A stretch of 64,000 bases of DNA from assembly GCF_963662255.1 (NCBI RefSeq), contig NC_085071.1:2196701-2260700 (forward strand), read 5' to 3'. Within the stretch, counting starts at the first letter, position 1; the number at the start of each line of letters is the position of its first letter. A program made the position numbers and the translations under genes. The notes below the pieces were generated by a model. It searched no databases. It was not told where the DNA came from and worked only from the letters and a program-made list of their open reading frames with translations. This document shows positions 1 through 11,000 of this stretch, piece after piece. Source of the stretch: Cinclus cinclus (Eukaryota > Chordata > Aves > Passeriformes > Cinclidae).

Positions 1-787
1 AAGCTTTATGTCACCATCCAGAGGGACTTTGGCAGGCTGGGGAGGGGGGTCTGGGTGAACCTGGGGTTCACAAAGGCCAAGTGCAACGTCCTGCACCTGG
101 GGAATCCCAAGGGTGAGCAGGGGCTGGGGAAATGGATCCAAACCAGCCCTAGGAGGGAAGGAATTGGGGATTTTTAGGGGTTGAAAGCTCAGCAGCGGAG
201 GTCCCAAAAACCTGCAGCCCCAAAACCACCCCCATGTCCTGGGCTGCATTAAAGGAATCCTGAGCAGCAGGTGGAGGGAGAGGATTCTCCCTCTCTGCTC
301 TTCTCAGGTGATTCCCCACCTGCAGAGCTTGGGACTCCAACACCAGCAGCACCTGGAGCTGCTGGAGAGAGCCCAGAGGAATCCAGGGAGCTGCTGCAGG
401 GCTGGAGCCCCTCTGGAGCCAGGCTGGGAGAGCTGGGGGTGCTCACCTGGAGAGGAGAAGGCTCCAGGGAGAGCTCAGAGCCCCTGGCAGGGCCTGAAGG
501 GGCTCCAGGAGAGCTGGACAGGGACTGGGGACAAGGCATGGAGGGACAGGACACAGGGAATGGCTTCCACTGCCACAGGGCAGGGCTGGGTGGGATCTTG
601 GGAAGGAATTGTTCCCTGGCAGGGTGGGCAGGGCTGGGATGGAATTCCCAGAGCAGCTGTGGCTGTCCCTGGATCCCTGGCAGTGCCCAAGGCCAGGTTG
701 GACATTGGGGACAGCCTGGAACAGGGGGAGGTGTCCCTGCCCATGAGCTTTAGGGTCCCTTCCCACCCAAACCATTCTGGGATTCTC
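1..787 (+). mobile_element. CR1 LINE, 3' part (end of ORF2 and 3' UTR)
   Basis: Bases 1-165 resemble the end of the CR1 reverse-transcriptase ORF (CCAGAGGGACTTTGGCAGGC; TTCACAAAGGCCAAGTGCAA). Bases 270-787 are CR1 3' UTR ending at TTCCCACCCAAACCATTCTG. The element is cut by the window edge and its frame is broken. The part from about 410 to 720 is almost identical, in inverted orientation, to 61629-61935. Confidence 0.85.
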
Positions 788-789
788 TT

Positions 790-2340
790 TAACTTTTGCC
801 TTGTTCTCTGCATGAATTTCTGTCCCTGACTGATTTTTGCAGCTCCCTCACCACAATTTAGCCCACACATCTCCCCTAGAAAAATATAACCTAGAAGGAG
901 AAGTCAGGAATGAATTTAAGATGCTGAACGTTTCAAAACTGTTTGCTTGCAGTCACTTTGTGTGCTGGCATCTGACCTGGTTCCCATTGCTGTGTCTGAG
1001 CCTGGTGCACCTTGAGATGGGCGATTTGTGGCTGTCCAGGTGGCAGGAGCCCCACCAGGCTTGTCCCAGCTGGAACCAGCCCTGTTGCACAAGCTGCTCT
1101 CCTGCACTTGCTGCAGAGTCTGGGGCTCACAGAGCATTGAGACAGCTCCCAGGTGGTGATTAATTGCATGACACCTATTGTAATTATAAATTCCAGGTCA
1201 CTCATCGTGCTGGAAAGCTGAAGGGGTTCAGCCATCAGGGTGGAGTCAAGGCAGACATCCCTGTTAAAGTGTTCCAATGAACACTCAACACACGAGGAAT
1301 GTCTCCACAGGGTTGTTTAAACACACTCTGCACTTTGCTTTTCTTGCCTTTTGGGCACAGAAATGTGTGATCAGGCAGGCACACAGGACTGGCTGTAATT
1401 GTCATTCACTTTATTAAAAACCCCTTTCTTAACTGCAAATATTCCCTTTTCCATCCACAGAGAATGGGTGAAACATGCTCTCCTTCCCAGGTGGTGAGGA
1501 AAGGAGCAGGAGTTGGGAGCCTGTGGAGCCCTGACATTTTCAAAAATCCTCAGCAGATTTCTTGATGTGGGAGAAATGCAAGTTTTTTTTCAGTGTTTCT
1601 CTTTTAAAAGAGCTCCCAGATCAGAATGGAAAGGCATCATCAGGAGCGCATGAGAAGCCAGGAACTGAAAAGCCAGGCCAAGTCTGTGGCCTGTGACAGT
1701 CACCAGCAGAAGGTAGTGCCATAAAAGGCCAGGTTTGGCTGCACCTGAAGGGTTTGTCCAGGTCTAATAGAACAGGAGAGCCCTCCATGAAGCTGAATGT
1801 GCTGAGCACACATCCATACATTACAAATATTCCCAGTCTATCTGGTACCATCCTGGATTTAATTCAGCCTTGTGTCCCAGAGGCACATCTTGCCTCTCCC
1901 CACTTTTATCTAACTCAAAGCCTGGTAAATTAATTTAATGACATTTGTGTACCAGGATCACCTAAGACTGCAGACAGACAGCTCAGGATATTGCACAGAT
2001 CTCAGAGACATTCCCTTTGTTTTCTCCCACTAAGACCCCTCAGGTCACACCTCTCTCTCCCTGCCCTGCAGTTCCCTGCCTGACAGACACCCCAGGACAT
2101 CCCATCAGCAGCAGAATCCAGGAACACCAAACATGCCCTGATCAGTGTCTTCTGAGAGCTCCAGTTAAAGGGCAAAGCCCTGCAGAAAGGGATCAGGATT
2201 TGCTTCTATTCCTGTCATTCCACCCTGCTGTCCCACAGCCACCGGCAGTCACTGGAATTCAAATTCTGGGGCAGGAAAGTGTCACAGGTCCTTCAGGACA
2301 GCACCTCTGGCTTTGTCTCTTCTGCCTGGAGAATCCAGGC
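790..2340. other. Intergenic, no feature recognised
   Basis: Mostly single-copy DNA without a supportable exon. A TTTATT at about 1410 (AATAAA on the minus strand) is the only transcript-like signal, and it is too weak to annotate. Confidence 0.5.
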
Positions 2341-2344
2341 TAAT

Positions 2345-3113
2345 GAGATGGATATTAGGATATTGTCCAGAGATGGATAATCCATCCCTGCAGAGTTGGA
2401 ACTGGATATCTGTCCCTGGGGATCAGAACTGGATAATCCATCCCTGGGAAGAGAACTGGATAATCCAAACCTGGAGAGGACAACTGGATATCTGTCCCTG
2501 GGGATCAGAACTGGATAATCCATCCCTAGATATCGGAATTGGATAATCCATCCTTGCAGAACTGAATTGGATAATCCATCCCTGGATATCAGAATTGGAT
2601 AATCCATCCCTGGATATCAGAACTGGATAATCCATCCTTGCAGACTGAATTGGATAATCCATCCCTGGATATCAGAATTGGATAATCCATCCTTGCAGAA
2701 CTGAATTGGATAATCCATCCCTGGATATCAGAACTGGATAATCCATCCCTGGATATCAGAACTGGATAATCCATCCTTGCAGACTGAATTGGATAATCCA
2801 TCCCTGGATATCAGAATTGGATAATCCATCCTTGAAGAACTGAATTGGATAATCCATCCCTGGATATCAGAATTGGATAATCCAACCCTGCAGAACTAAA
2901 CTGGATAATCCATCCCTGGATATCAGAACTGGATAATCCATCCTTGCAGAACTGAATTGGATAATCCATCCCTGGATATCAGAATTGGATAATCCAACCC
3001 TGCAGAACTAAACTGGATAATCCATCCCTGGATATCAGAACTGGATAATCCATCCTTGCAGAACTGAATTGGATAATCCATCCCTGGAGAACAGCACTGG
3101 ATAATCCATCCCT
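2345..3113. repeat. 28-bp minisatellite with alternating subunits
   Basis: About 27 tandem copies of a 28-base unit that begins TGGATAATCCATCC. Two versions largely alternate, one continuing CTGGATATCAGAA and the other TTGCAGAACTGAAT, so the array behaves as a 56-base higher-order repeat. The unit is not a multiple of three. The long open frames on the minus strand (MDYP... repeats) are a by-product of the lack of stops. Confidence 0.95.
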
Positions 3114-3114
3114 G

Positions 3115-4840
3115 GGGCCAGGCTGCCTCTGCCCACCTCTGAGAGGGACGCCGGGCTACCCTGGGAGCCCCAGGACAGGGAAAATGTGTGAAGATCCCCA
3201 CTGTGACCACGGACAGCAGCCCTTGGGGTGTGCTCGGACAGACCACAAACACAGAGCAGGACAAGTGTCCTATCAGCAAACCACACACACATTCATGGCT
3301 TTGTGTTTCTGTCTTCAGAGCTGCATTCAGGGCTGTCTTGGACTCACTGAGGTCCTTTTTGCTGCTGAAATCCCACATCCACATCCAGCAGGAAGTGCCA
3401 CCTCCCCCAGGACAGCACAGAAGGGACAGCCCAGAGCTGGGGTGGCTGCAGGGAAACTAACTGGGGCCTTGTAGAGAAAATCTTGGACAGGTGGGTTTGG
3501 ATTTTCAGTAACAGCTCAAGAACAAAGCCACCCCAAGCCCTGAGGGCTGCCCAGCTCTCCCAGTCCACCTGCAGCACCAGTTCCCATCAACAGAAAGGAG
3601 CCAAAAGGGAATTCAAGAGCTGCCTCAGGAGAGGCCTGGATGCTGCAAATGAACTTCAGGATACTCTCCACAGAGCTGACTTTAAGCCAAAATAAGGAGA
3701 AACTGGGATCTGGAGGATGCCTTTGTATTGTTCATGTTGTTTAGTAGTCTTAAAAATAATAATAAAAAAATTGTTGAAATTATTGAAAAAAAAAATGTTG
3801 GAATTCCCCAACCACCACTGTTTGTGCAGGACTCTCTCCTGAGCCCTGGTCATCCTCAGCACCTTTGGAATCCCATGGGCAATGCTCCAGATTCACTCTG
3901 TGTCAGCTCAAAGCCCCACAGAGCTGAGGAAACTCTGCCCCTTTGCCTTCCAAGTATCTAGTCCATGGTGCTCACCCTTTTTCACTGTGTGAAACATCTT
4001 CTTCAGCCTCCCTGCACCTCACTGAGATCCTCCCCGTCAGCAGAAAGCTGGGATTTATTACAGCTGATGTGCTGAGCTTGGGAGGGCAGGGGGGACAGCG
4101 AAAATCCCAAAGGAAGCCTCACTTGACAATGTCTCTTTCCTAGACTTCCTCACAGAGGCTCCGTGGGGGATGACCAACAGTGGAAAAATGTTGCTCATGT
4201 CCCGGGACAAGAATTATGATTATTTGCTGGGCTGCAATCCACCATGGGGAATTCTGGCTCGTGACATCACCCCATTGTTCCTGCTGGTGCCAAGAGCACG
4301 CTGGGATCCTGACTGCTCAATGGTTAAAGGCCTTTCCTGTTTGCTCACTCCTTGTTTCCAAACAGTGCCGCTCGCGAGGGCTGCACGGGATGTCTCCTGT
4401 CTTGGGCTGTTTTGTCCCTTTCGTCATGTCTGCCTGGAACTCCTCACAGTGACATGAACAATGTACTCCCGCAGTCAGAAACAAAAGGGAAAAAATAACT
4501 GCAGGAGGCAAAGCCCATCTTTGGTGCTTAGGACCCCGTGCACGCCTTTGTTCCTTCGCTGGGAGCTGTGTTTGTGCAGCCCGGCCCGCCTCCAGCACTG
4601 TTGTTTTTCTTTGTGATTTTAGTGTGGTGATAGTGCCAGGAGGGTTGGCCTTGGGAAGCTGGCTTCTGATCCTTATCAAGGGAACAACGGGGACAGTGGC
4701 AGGAGCTGTGCAGGTTTTCTGTGCTCTGGAGGTCAAGGAGAACCACAGCTCCCAGTGTGGGCTGAGCCCCCAGCCCACAGCATGAGGGGATTGAACATCT
4801 GTGGGTTTGGGGCATCAAAATATGAGACCTAAAGGTATTT
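3115..4840. other. Intergenic, no gene recognised
   Basis: Single-copy DNA with a short A/T-rich patch near 3745-3795. Open frames are short and none shows a recognisable domain. Confidence 0.5.
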
Positions 4841-4844
4841 GAGG

Positions 4845-5272
4845 GTGCCCAATGATGGTGAAGGGTCAGGAGGGGCCACGGGAGGAGCAGCTGAGGGCAC
4901 TCGGTGTGTCCATCCTGGAGCAGAGCACACTGAGAGCAGAGCTCAGGGACTGCAGCTCCTCCCGAGGGATCTGCAGCTCCGATCTCTGCTCCCTGGGACA
5001 GGGACAGCACCAGGGAACGGCTGGAGCTGGCCCAGGGCAGGCTCAGGCTGGAGAGCAGGGAAAGGTTCTTCCCTCAGCCAGAGGGTGCTGGGCACTGCCC
5101 AGGCTCCCCAGGGAATGGGCACGGCCCCGAGGCTGCCAGAGCTCCAGGAGCGTTTGGACAGCGCTCCAGGGATGGACAGGGGGATTGTTGGGGGGTCTGG
5201 GCAGGGACAGGGGCTGGGCTGGATGATCCTTGAGGGTCCCTTGAGCTCAGGAGGTTCTGTAGTTCAAGCTAA
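4845..5272 (+). mobile_element. CR1 LINE 3' fragment
   Basis: The CR1 3' UTR includes GGAGAGCAGGGAAAGGTTCT, ending at CTGGATGATCCTTGAGGGTC and a degenerate GTTCTGTAG tail. The part from about 5015 to 5240 is nearly identical, in inverted orientation, to 34735-34955. Confidence 0.8.
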
Positions 5273-5321
5273 ACCAAGCAGGTACTCCTGGAACTACCAC
5301 AGCCACCAGAATAATCACTGA

Positions 5322-5460
5322 ACCATGGAATCCCTAAGGTTGGAAAAGACCTCCAAGGTCTCATTGAGTCCCACCCACTCTGTGGGGATGTGTTTGGTGT
5401 TGAAGCAGCTGCTTCACCTTCTGTCTGGGCATTCTCCCACACAAACCCTAAAGGCAAAAC
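5322..5460 (-). mobile_element. CR1 LINE 3' fragment, opposite orientation
   Basis: CCATGGAATCCCTAAGGTTG followed by GAAAAGACCTCCAAGGTC reads as the reverse complement of a CR1 tail. Together with 4845-5272 it forms a tail-to-tail pair. Confidence 0.65.
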
Positions 5461-7320
5461 AGCCTTTTAAAGTATTGTTTTTCCACAGGAATTCTTTAGC
5501 CCTGGACAAAGCTCTCAGAGCTGGGTCAGTTCAAAGCCAGTTCAGTGCCAACCCCACCTCATCTCTGCAGGGTTCCCACATCCCTGCAGGAAACAGTGGC
5601 ATTCATCCCTAGCCCCACGTCCTTTGGGATTTTTGAAGCTCTGGTGCCAAATATCCCAAGGTGCGCTGCTCAGGCTGGTGCCTGCTCAGCACAGGAGGGC
5701 TTTTCCTGGAGAATAAAAGGAATTCAGGCTCTCATTCTCCAGACACGGATGAGCAGGAGGGTGTAACATTTGCTCCATTTTCAGTCTGGTGGGATTTATG
5801 GGACACGAAGACAACAACTGAGAAATCTTTGGACGAAAGGCCTAGTTTGTGGAGATGTTTTTGCACCTGGCATGGCAGGCAGAGAGCAGCAGACATCTGG
5901 GTACGCAGACAGGTACATGGAGCTCCAGGTGCTCCTTGGAAATGTGAGCTGGGTGACAGACCCCCAGCCACAAAAGGTGGAGGAAATTCCTTGAACTCAG
6001 ATGCCCAAATCCTGGGGTTAGCTTGAGATTGTTGTTCCTTGCCTGAGGCACGAGGTCTGTGTGTGACAGGGCTGATCCCTTCAGCAAACCAGTGGCAGTG
6101 CCGTGGGTCTGTCCCAGCCCTTGAAAAAGAGTGCCCTTTTTTGTATAAAATGATGTCATTTACTCGCCAGCCTTCCCTCGGGGTGAGCAAACACGGCTGC
6201 GTTGCCTTCCCCACGTCCAGGGGATCGTCTTTCAGCCCGCAGTGACCAGGATGAGGAGCTCAGGAACGGGAGCCAAGGCAGATTTGTTGTATCACTGGGC
6301 TGGCATCTGGAATGTCACACACAGCTCTGACATAACTCTGAAACTTGGCACAGCTGGAATATGGGCAGTAACAGGTAATGCTGCTTTTGTGTTTCCCTGT
6401 TTTCTTTAGAATAATTGTTGCATTGGTACAGAGATTAAACACTTCCCTCTGTTTGCTTTGTTTTATGAGCTCTGTCATTTTCTTATTAATTTATCATTTG
6501 CACTCTTCCTGATTTTTCTCTACCTGACACATTCTCTACTCTGTTATTTTCATGGCATGCCCATGCACACATTTTTCATCTGCTCTGGCCCTCACTTCAT
6601 GCCCTCTGTAAATGTCTGTGCTCTCCTGTGCAGTTTCTTTGCTCCCACTGTTTTCTCCCTGCACACACTCCCTGTGTGCATTTTGCATGAGCACAGAGAG
6701 GAATTCCCGCTGCTGCTTGGACCAAGGGAATGTCAAATCCTCCAGACCCTGCCTGCAGGACTGCAGTCATCACCTGTTTTACTTCCATGAGCTACTGTGG
6801 GCAGAAGCTCTGGCTCAGGAGTCGTTTTCCTCACTGTCCCTCCCTACACTTTTCCTTATTTCCTTTTCCTTTCCCACATGCACGTGTTCCTGTGCATGAG
6901 ACCTCACTCTGACTGTAATTGCCACCACCTTGCATCTTCCCATGACAACAGGACCATAAAAAGCTGAACTGCTCATAGTAAACAAATAAAATACACTCCC
7001 TTTCCCAAGAATCTTTTGAGAACCTCTTGCAAAAGGCCAATGTGGTGATTTCGCTTTTCTAAACCTCTCGCAGGATTTGCCCAATATTTGCCAAGCCTGG
7101 AGCTGCCATTCCAAGCTGGATCAGTGGTCCCAAGGAATTCAGGGTGCCTGGAAGCTGTGATCCATCCCTGGCATGGTCAGGACCCACCACTTCCCCGGAG
7201 GAATTTCCTGCTTCTGCCTGACACACCACGGGCAAGGTGAAGGGCTTTGACTCCTCCTCGTGCATGCCAGGAGGTGACTGTGCTTCACATGATTCGCATC
7301 CTAAAAATGTGTAGATAATG
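5460..7320. other. Intergenic upstream of EDN2, no gene recognised
   Basis: No exon, RNA gene or transposon is recognised. A T-rich stretch lies at about 6455-6560. Since HIVEP3 precedes EDN2 on the same strand in mammals, its 3' end was sought here and not found. Confidence 0.45.
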
Positions 7321-7585
7321 TCAAATGTACCACATGAATGCTGAAGCAAAATTAGACAGTGCTCGGGCGGATTTATTGCAAGAAATTTTAATTGCTCAGC
7401 GTAGCAAAAGTCTTAAAGATGATTGAAAGGAAAAAATAGAGGCGAGAGGAAGCCGAGACAGTCATTGCACAAGGTGAGCAGCAATTTCAAGTGAGTTTAT
7501 AAATTTGCATTTTTATTAAAATAAAGTAAGTCAAACGAAGACATTCCAAATGAAAACTTGACTTTGATCTTGAATCCTGTCCAGC
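7320..7585. promoter_or_regulatory. Candidate proximal regulatory element upstream of EDN2
   Basis: This is an AT-rich, apparently single-copy stretch directly upstream of the CpG island. It contains homeodomain-like TTTAATTG and TTATTAAAA motifs and no recognisable transposon. Its composition resembles conserved non-coding DNA, but conservation cannot be judged from one sequence. Confidence 0.25.
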
Positions 7586-7856
7586 TTGCGCAGTTTAAAG
7601 CATCCCCCGGGGCCGGGGGAGGTGCGGGGAGCCGGGGGGGCTCCCAAAGGGACACTGCCCGCAGACCCCCCTGTGCCCGCTGCCTCCACCCAGCCCTGCC
7701 CGGGACCCCTCGGGGCACGCTCCGCATCCCGGCCCCGGAGACTTCACCCACTCCGCGGCGCTTTCTCCCCGGAGCTCCCCGGGCAGAGGAGCCCGAGGAG
7801 TCCCGCAGGGAGGAGCGGGGGGTCCGCACCGCCCCACGCGAGCCCGGCGTTCCCCG

Positions 7857-7894
7857 GGGGCGGAGCGGGTGACGCGCCGGGCCGGGGCTATAAA
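7857..7894 (+). promoter_or_regulatory. EDN2: EDN2 core promoter: GC box and TATA box
   Basis: A GGGGCGG GC box (7857-7863) is followed by TATAAA at 7889-7894. About 25-30 bases further on, near 7918-7925, is the expected transcription start, giving a leader of about 95-100 nt. TATA-driven transcription is typical of endothelin genes. CACGC at 7716-7720 and 7835-7839 could be hypoxia-response cores on the opposite strand, but such short matches occur by chance in CpG-rich DNA. Confidence 0.75.
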
Positions 7895-8018
7895 GCACCT
7901 GCCGGGCTCCCGCCGGCTCCAGACACCGCGCGGCGGCTCCGAGGGAAGAGCCGGGATAGGAGGCTGAGGAGGAAAAGCGCAGGAGAAGCCCCAAAGCCGC
8001 CAGCGCGGAGCCGCGGTC

Positions 8019-8076
8019 ATGGGCAGCCACCCCGCCGTGCTGCTGGCGCTCGCCCTCTGCGCCCTGCTGGAAGCCG
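8019..8076 (+). CDS. EDN2: EDN2 coding exon 1: start codon and signal peptide
   Basis: This exon encodes the first 19 residues and one base of codon 20. The ATG has G at -3 and G at +4, a good Kozak context, and no ATG precedes it in the presumed 5' leader. The residues [19 protein letters not shown] form a short hydrophobic core ending in small residues, as in a secretory signal peptide. The donor is GTGAGC at 8077. The open frame continues into intron 1 as far as 8399, but that read-through frame does not carry the peptide and is an artefact. Confidence 0.93.
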
Positions 8077-11000
8077 GTGAGCCTCGGGCTGGAGCGGGGC
8101 TCGGTGCCCCGGGGGTGCCCGCACGGGAGGGGGGACCCCCTGAGCCCCCTCGGCGCGGGGAGGGGCCCGGGCTGTGCGCGGAGGCTGCGGGCGAGGTGCG
8201 GGACCCTCGGTCCGGGGAGCCCCCGGGGCTGTGCGGGTCCCGGAGCAGCCGCAGCCTCATCGGGGACATCGCCGCGACCCTCAGAGGGGACACACGGACT
8301 GACGGACGGGCCGCTCATCCCTCCCTCCTTCCCTCCCTCCTTGTGCTGCTGCAGGTCTGGGCCATCCCCCGGCCGAGTCGCACCTGGCCGCGCCGCTGAG
8401 GAGCAAGAGGTGTTCCTGCAACAGCTGGCTGGACAAGGAATGCATCTACTTCTGTCACCTGGACATCATCTGGGTCAACACACCTGGGTGAGCAGGAGCG
8501 CGGCGCTCGGGGTGCTCTGCTGATGGGCAGGGGCCGTTCGTTCTGCTGGAGGAGGGTGGGGAAGGGTCCCGCCGCTCTGCGGCTCTGGCAGCACCTGCTC
8601 CAAGGTGCGCGCTCAGCCTGCAAAGGGACGGACTGTGCCGCGGCTGCTGCTCAGGTGTTTGTCCAGCCCCCGGGGCTCGGCCTGAAAGCGCAGGGTGTTG
8701 CTTCCTCCCGGCCTCGGCTTTTCCTGAGGTTTGCACCTCTGCAAGCCCGGAGCAACACCGAGATGTTGTGGCCGCAAGTGAGGAAAGTTGCTCTCCCCGC
8801 ACGCACGCTGTAACCCGGGCTGCTGCCTGCCAGTATTGTTAATGAGGCAGTGGTGGGCTGGCACTGCCAAGTCCTGCCCTCAGGAATGCCGAAGCGGCTT
8901 CCCCAGCGCTTTCAGACCAATGGCCATCGCACTGCAGCGCAACACATGCGCTCAGGTGTGGTTCTAAGCCTGCTCGCTGACATGCGTTTACAACTCGCTG
9001 CTTGCTCGGGGAATAGCTGCAGCCCCTGCCTGCCAATCTCGCGGCCTCTGGGAGAGGAGATTGCCATCAGAGATGGAGCGGGAGTGTGCTCGCAGCTCTG
9101 GGGGCAGGCCGTGAGCACCAGAACCTGCTCTGGCCCCGAGACGTCCCGGGCTGTGCGGTGTCCTGTGTTAAAGCTGCAGGGAAGGAGAGCGCTGACACCT
9201 CAGCTGGGCCAGCCGTGCTCCTCAGGGGCTGTGCCACCCACGGTAGCCACTGGCTCGCCCAGCCCGTGTGGCAGCCCTTGCACGGCCACCTGGGCTGATG
9301 CAAGGAGAGAAAACTCCCCTTTCGCAGCCGGCATAGAGCGGCCATCCCACGGCAGGGAAGCGGGGGGAAAGCAGGAGGTGGGAGAGGAGCTCAGACCTAT
9401 CAGTGACCTTTTCACCTTATGTCTATAGATTAGTCTTTTATTATCCTGGCACTGGCTTGGCTGCCTCCCCGGACCCTGTTATAAACCTGTTGGCCAATAA
9501 AAAGCTGGTGGCATAGCTGAATTCCTTTGTTTTTCCCAGGCACACCGCTCCCTACGGCTTGGGCAGCCCGCCAAGGCGGCGCAAGAGGTCCGCGGGCAGG
9601 TGCGAGTGCTCGCACTCCAGGGACAGCATCTGTGCCACCTTCTGCCAGGGCAGGCCTGGGTAAGAGCTGGGGATGTCCCTGGGGGCTGTCAGGGGTGACA
9701 CACAGGCGGGGCTCGGGAGCTGCGGTGTCTGCACAGCTCCGTGGGGATGGCTTTTTGCCAACTGCTGGGATTTGTATGGAAGCATTTTTCTCCCCTCCCA
9801 GGAGCCCTGGCAGTGCCGCTGGGTGGTTTGGGTGTACAAGGGTCCCTTCAGCAGCTGAGCGGCCGTAGTGTCACCTCCCTCCCTGCTGCTGCCGCCAGGA
9901 GCCTGGGGAGGACCTGGGAGAGCTGGCAGTGCCCTGGGAGTGGGAACAGTGGGGGTGTCAAGTTTTGGGACACCAGTGTCCCTTGCATGGCTCAGAGGGG
10001 AGCAGAGCAGGACTGCTCCGAGCTCAGTAGCCAGGTGTGCTGGGGCCATCTCTGTTTCTGGTGTGTATGTGGGGTCTCAGTTCAGCTTCAGCAGCCCTGC
10101 TGAAGGGAGGTGGAGCAAAGTGGCTGTGGATATCTGTCATTAATTCCATAGCCAGGCAATAGTTACAATCCCCGATCATTAAATGTGCCTGTGAATAGAG
10201 GAGCTCTGGCACGAGGGAATAGCAGTCAAAGTAAGCCGTGAATAGCTCATAAATAGCTGCAATTAACCCTTCAAAGCCGTGCATTGAGCTGTCTGTCACC
10301 GGGCCAGGCTCCCCCCCGAGCTCCCCACAGCCTGGCTCTGGGTGGCTCAAGTTTCTCTTCTTGCTCTTCAGGTACCTCCAGAGTCTGAAGCTCCCCATGA
10401 GCTCTGGAGCATCAGCGAGGTCCCTGCAGAGCGGTGCCATGAGACCTCCCCATCATGGGCTGCTGAGAGCTCTCAGGTGAGCAGGGCACTAAACCCACTC
10501 TGAACATTCCTTATGAGCACTTGAAAATGTGGGGGTGTGGCCCCAGGCTGCAGTGACCACTCAGATCTGACCCTCTGCCACCTGCCTGCCTCCTTTAAAT
10601 GAGGATACTTGGCTGCTCCTGCTCTCTGTGGCACTGGAGGCTCCATCTGAGAGAGCCAGGGCTGCATCTGCCCTCCCCAAACCACAGCATGGTCACAAAA
10701 TGTAATTCTTGATTGGAGTGGGGAGTTCCTCTGATGTGGGACAGAAGAGGGGGGTGGCGTCGTGTAGGAAGATGATTTATTGAGCAGCAACTTTGGACCA
10801 AAGGACAGAGCTTTTCCAACCCCACATCAGGAAACTGTGGGGAGAAACATCAACTCCAGGAGTGTAACTTAGCTAAAGGGAGGTGGCAAATTAATGAATT
10901 AGTGGCAATTAAATTAGAGGCAATGGGGGCACTTTAGGAAAGGCAGATTTGGGGAAGCAGCACTTTGGGTCATCCTTGAATCCTCTGCCACCTCACTGGG

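Larger units (their letters stand above)
7590..8300. promoter_or_regulatory. CpG island over the EDN2 promoter, exon 1 and intron 1
   Basis: This is the most CpG- and G+C-rich stretch in the window, with sharp edges against the AT-rich DNA upstream. It covers the TATA box, the 5' leader, exon 1 and most of intron 1. Long open frames on both strands here (up to 273 codons) reflect the lack of stop codons in GC-rich DNA and are not genes. Confidence 0.8.

Noticed and set aside
1..7320. HIVEP3 3' exon or UTR upstream of EDN2
   Set aside because: It was expected from mammalian gene order, but no zinc-finger or other recognisable coding sequence is present. It probably lies left of the window.
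7497..8318. Minus-strand open frame of 273 codons, with another of 232 codons in a second frame
   Set aside because: Both lie in the CpG island antisense to EDN2 exon 1. The low stop-codon density comes from high GC, the Arg/Pro/Gly/Ser-rich products show no domain, and the long frame extends into AT-rich DNA with a different composition.
8077..8399. Read-through of exon 1 into intron 1 as an alternative protein of 126 residues
   Set aside because: A consensus donor at 8077 and in-phase acceptor at 8355 restore the full endothelin precursor. The read-through product shows no conserved feature.
8355..8487. Assignment as endothelin-1 or endothelin-3
   Set aside because: ET-1 has Leu6-Met7. 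ET-3 has Thr2 and a distinct 4-7 segment. Trp6-Leu7 and the TAPYGLG-PP tail fit ET-2.
10024..10440. Antisense 138-codon frame through intron 3 and exon 4
   Set aside because: No similarity to a known family was recognised, it overlaps a conserved coding exon on the other strand, and no splice or promoter signal supports it. I kept it only as a point to check.
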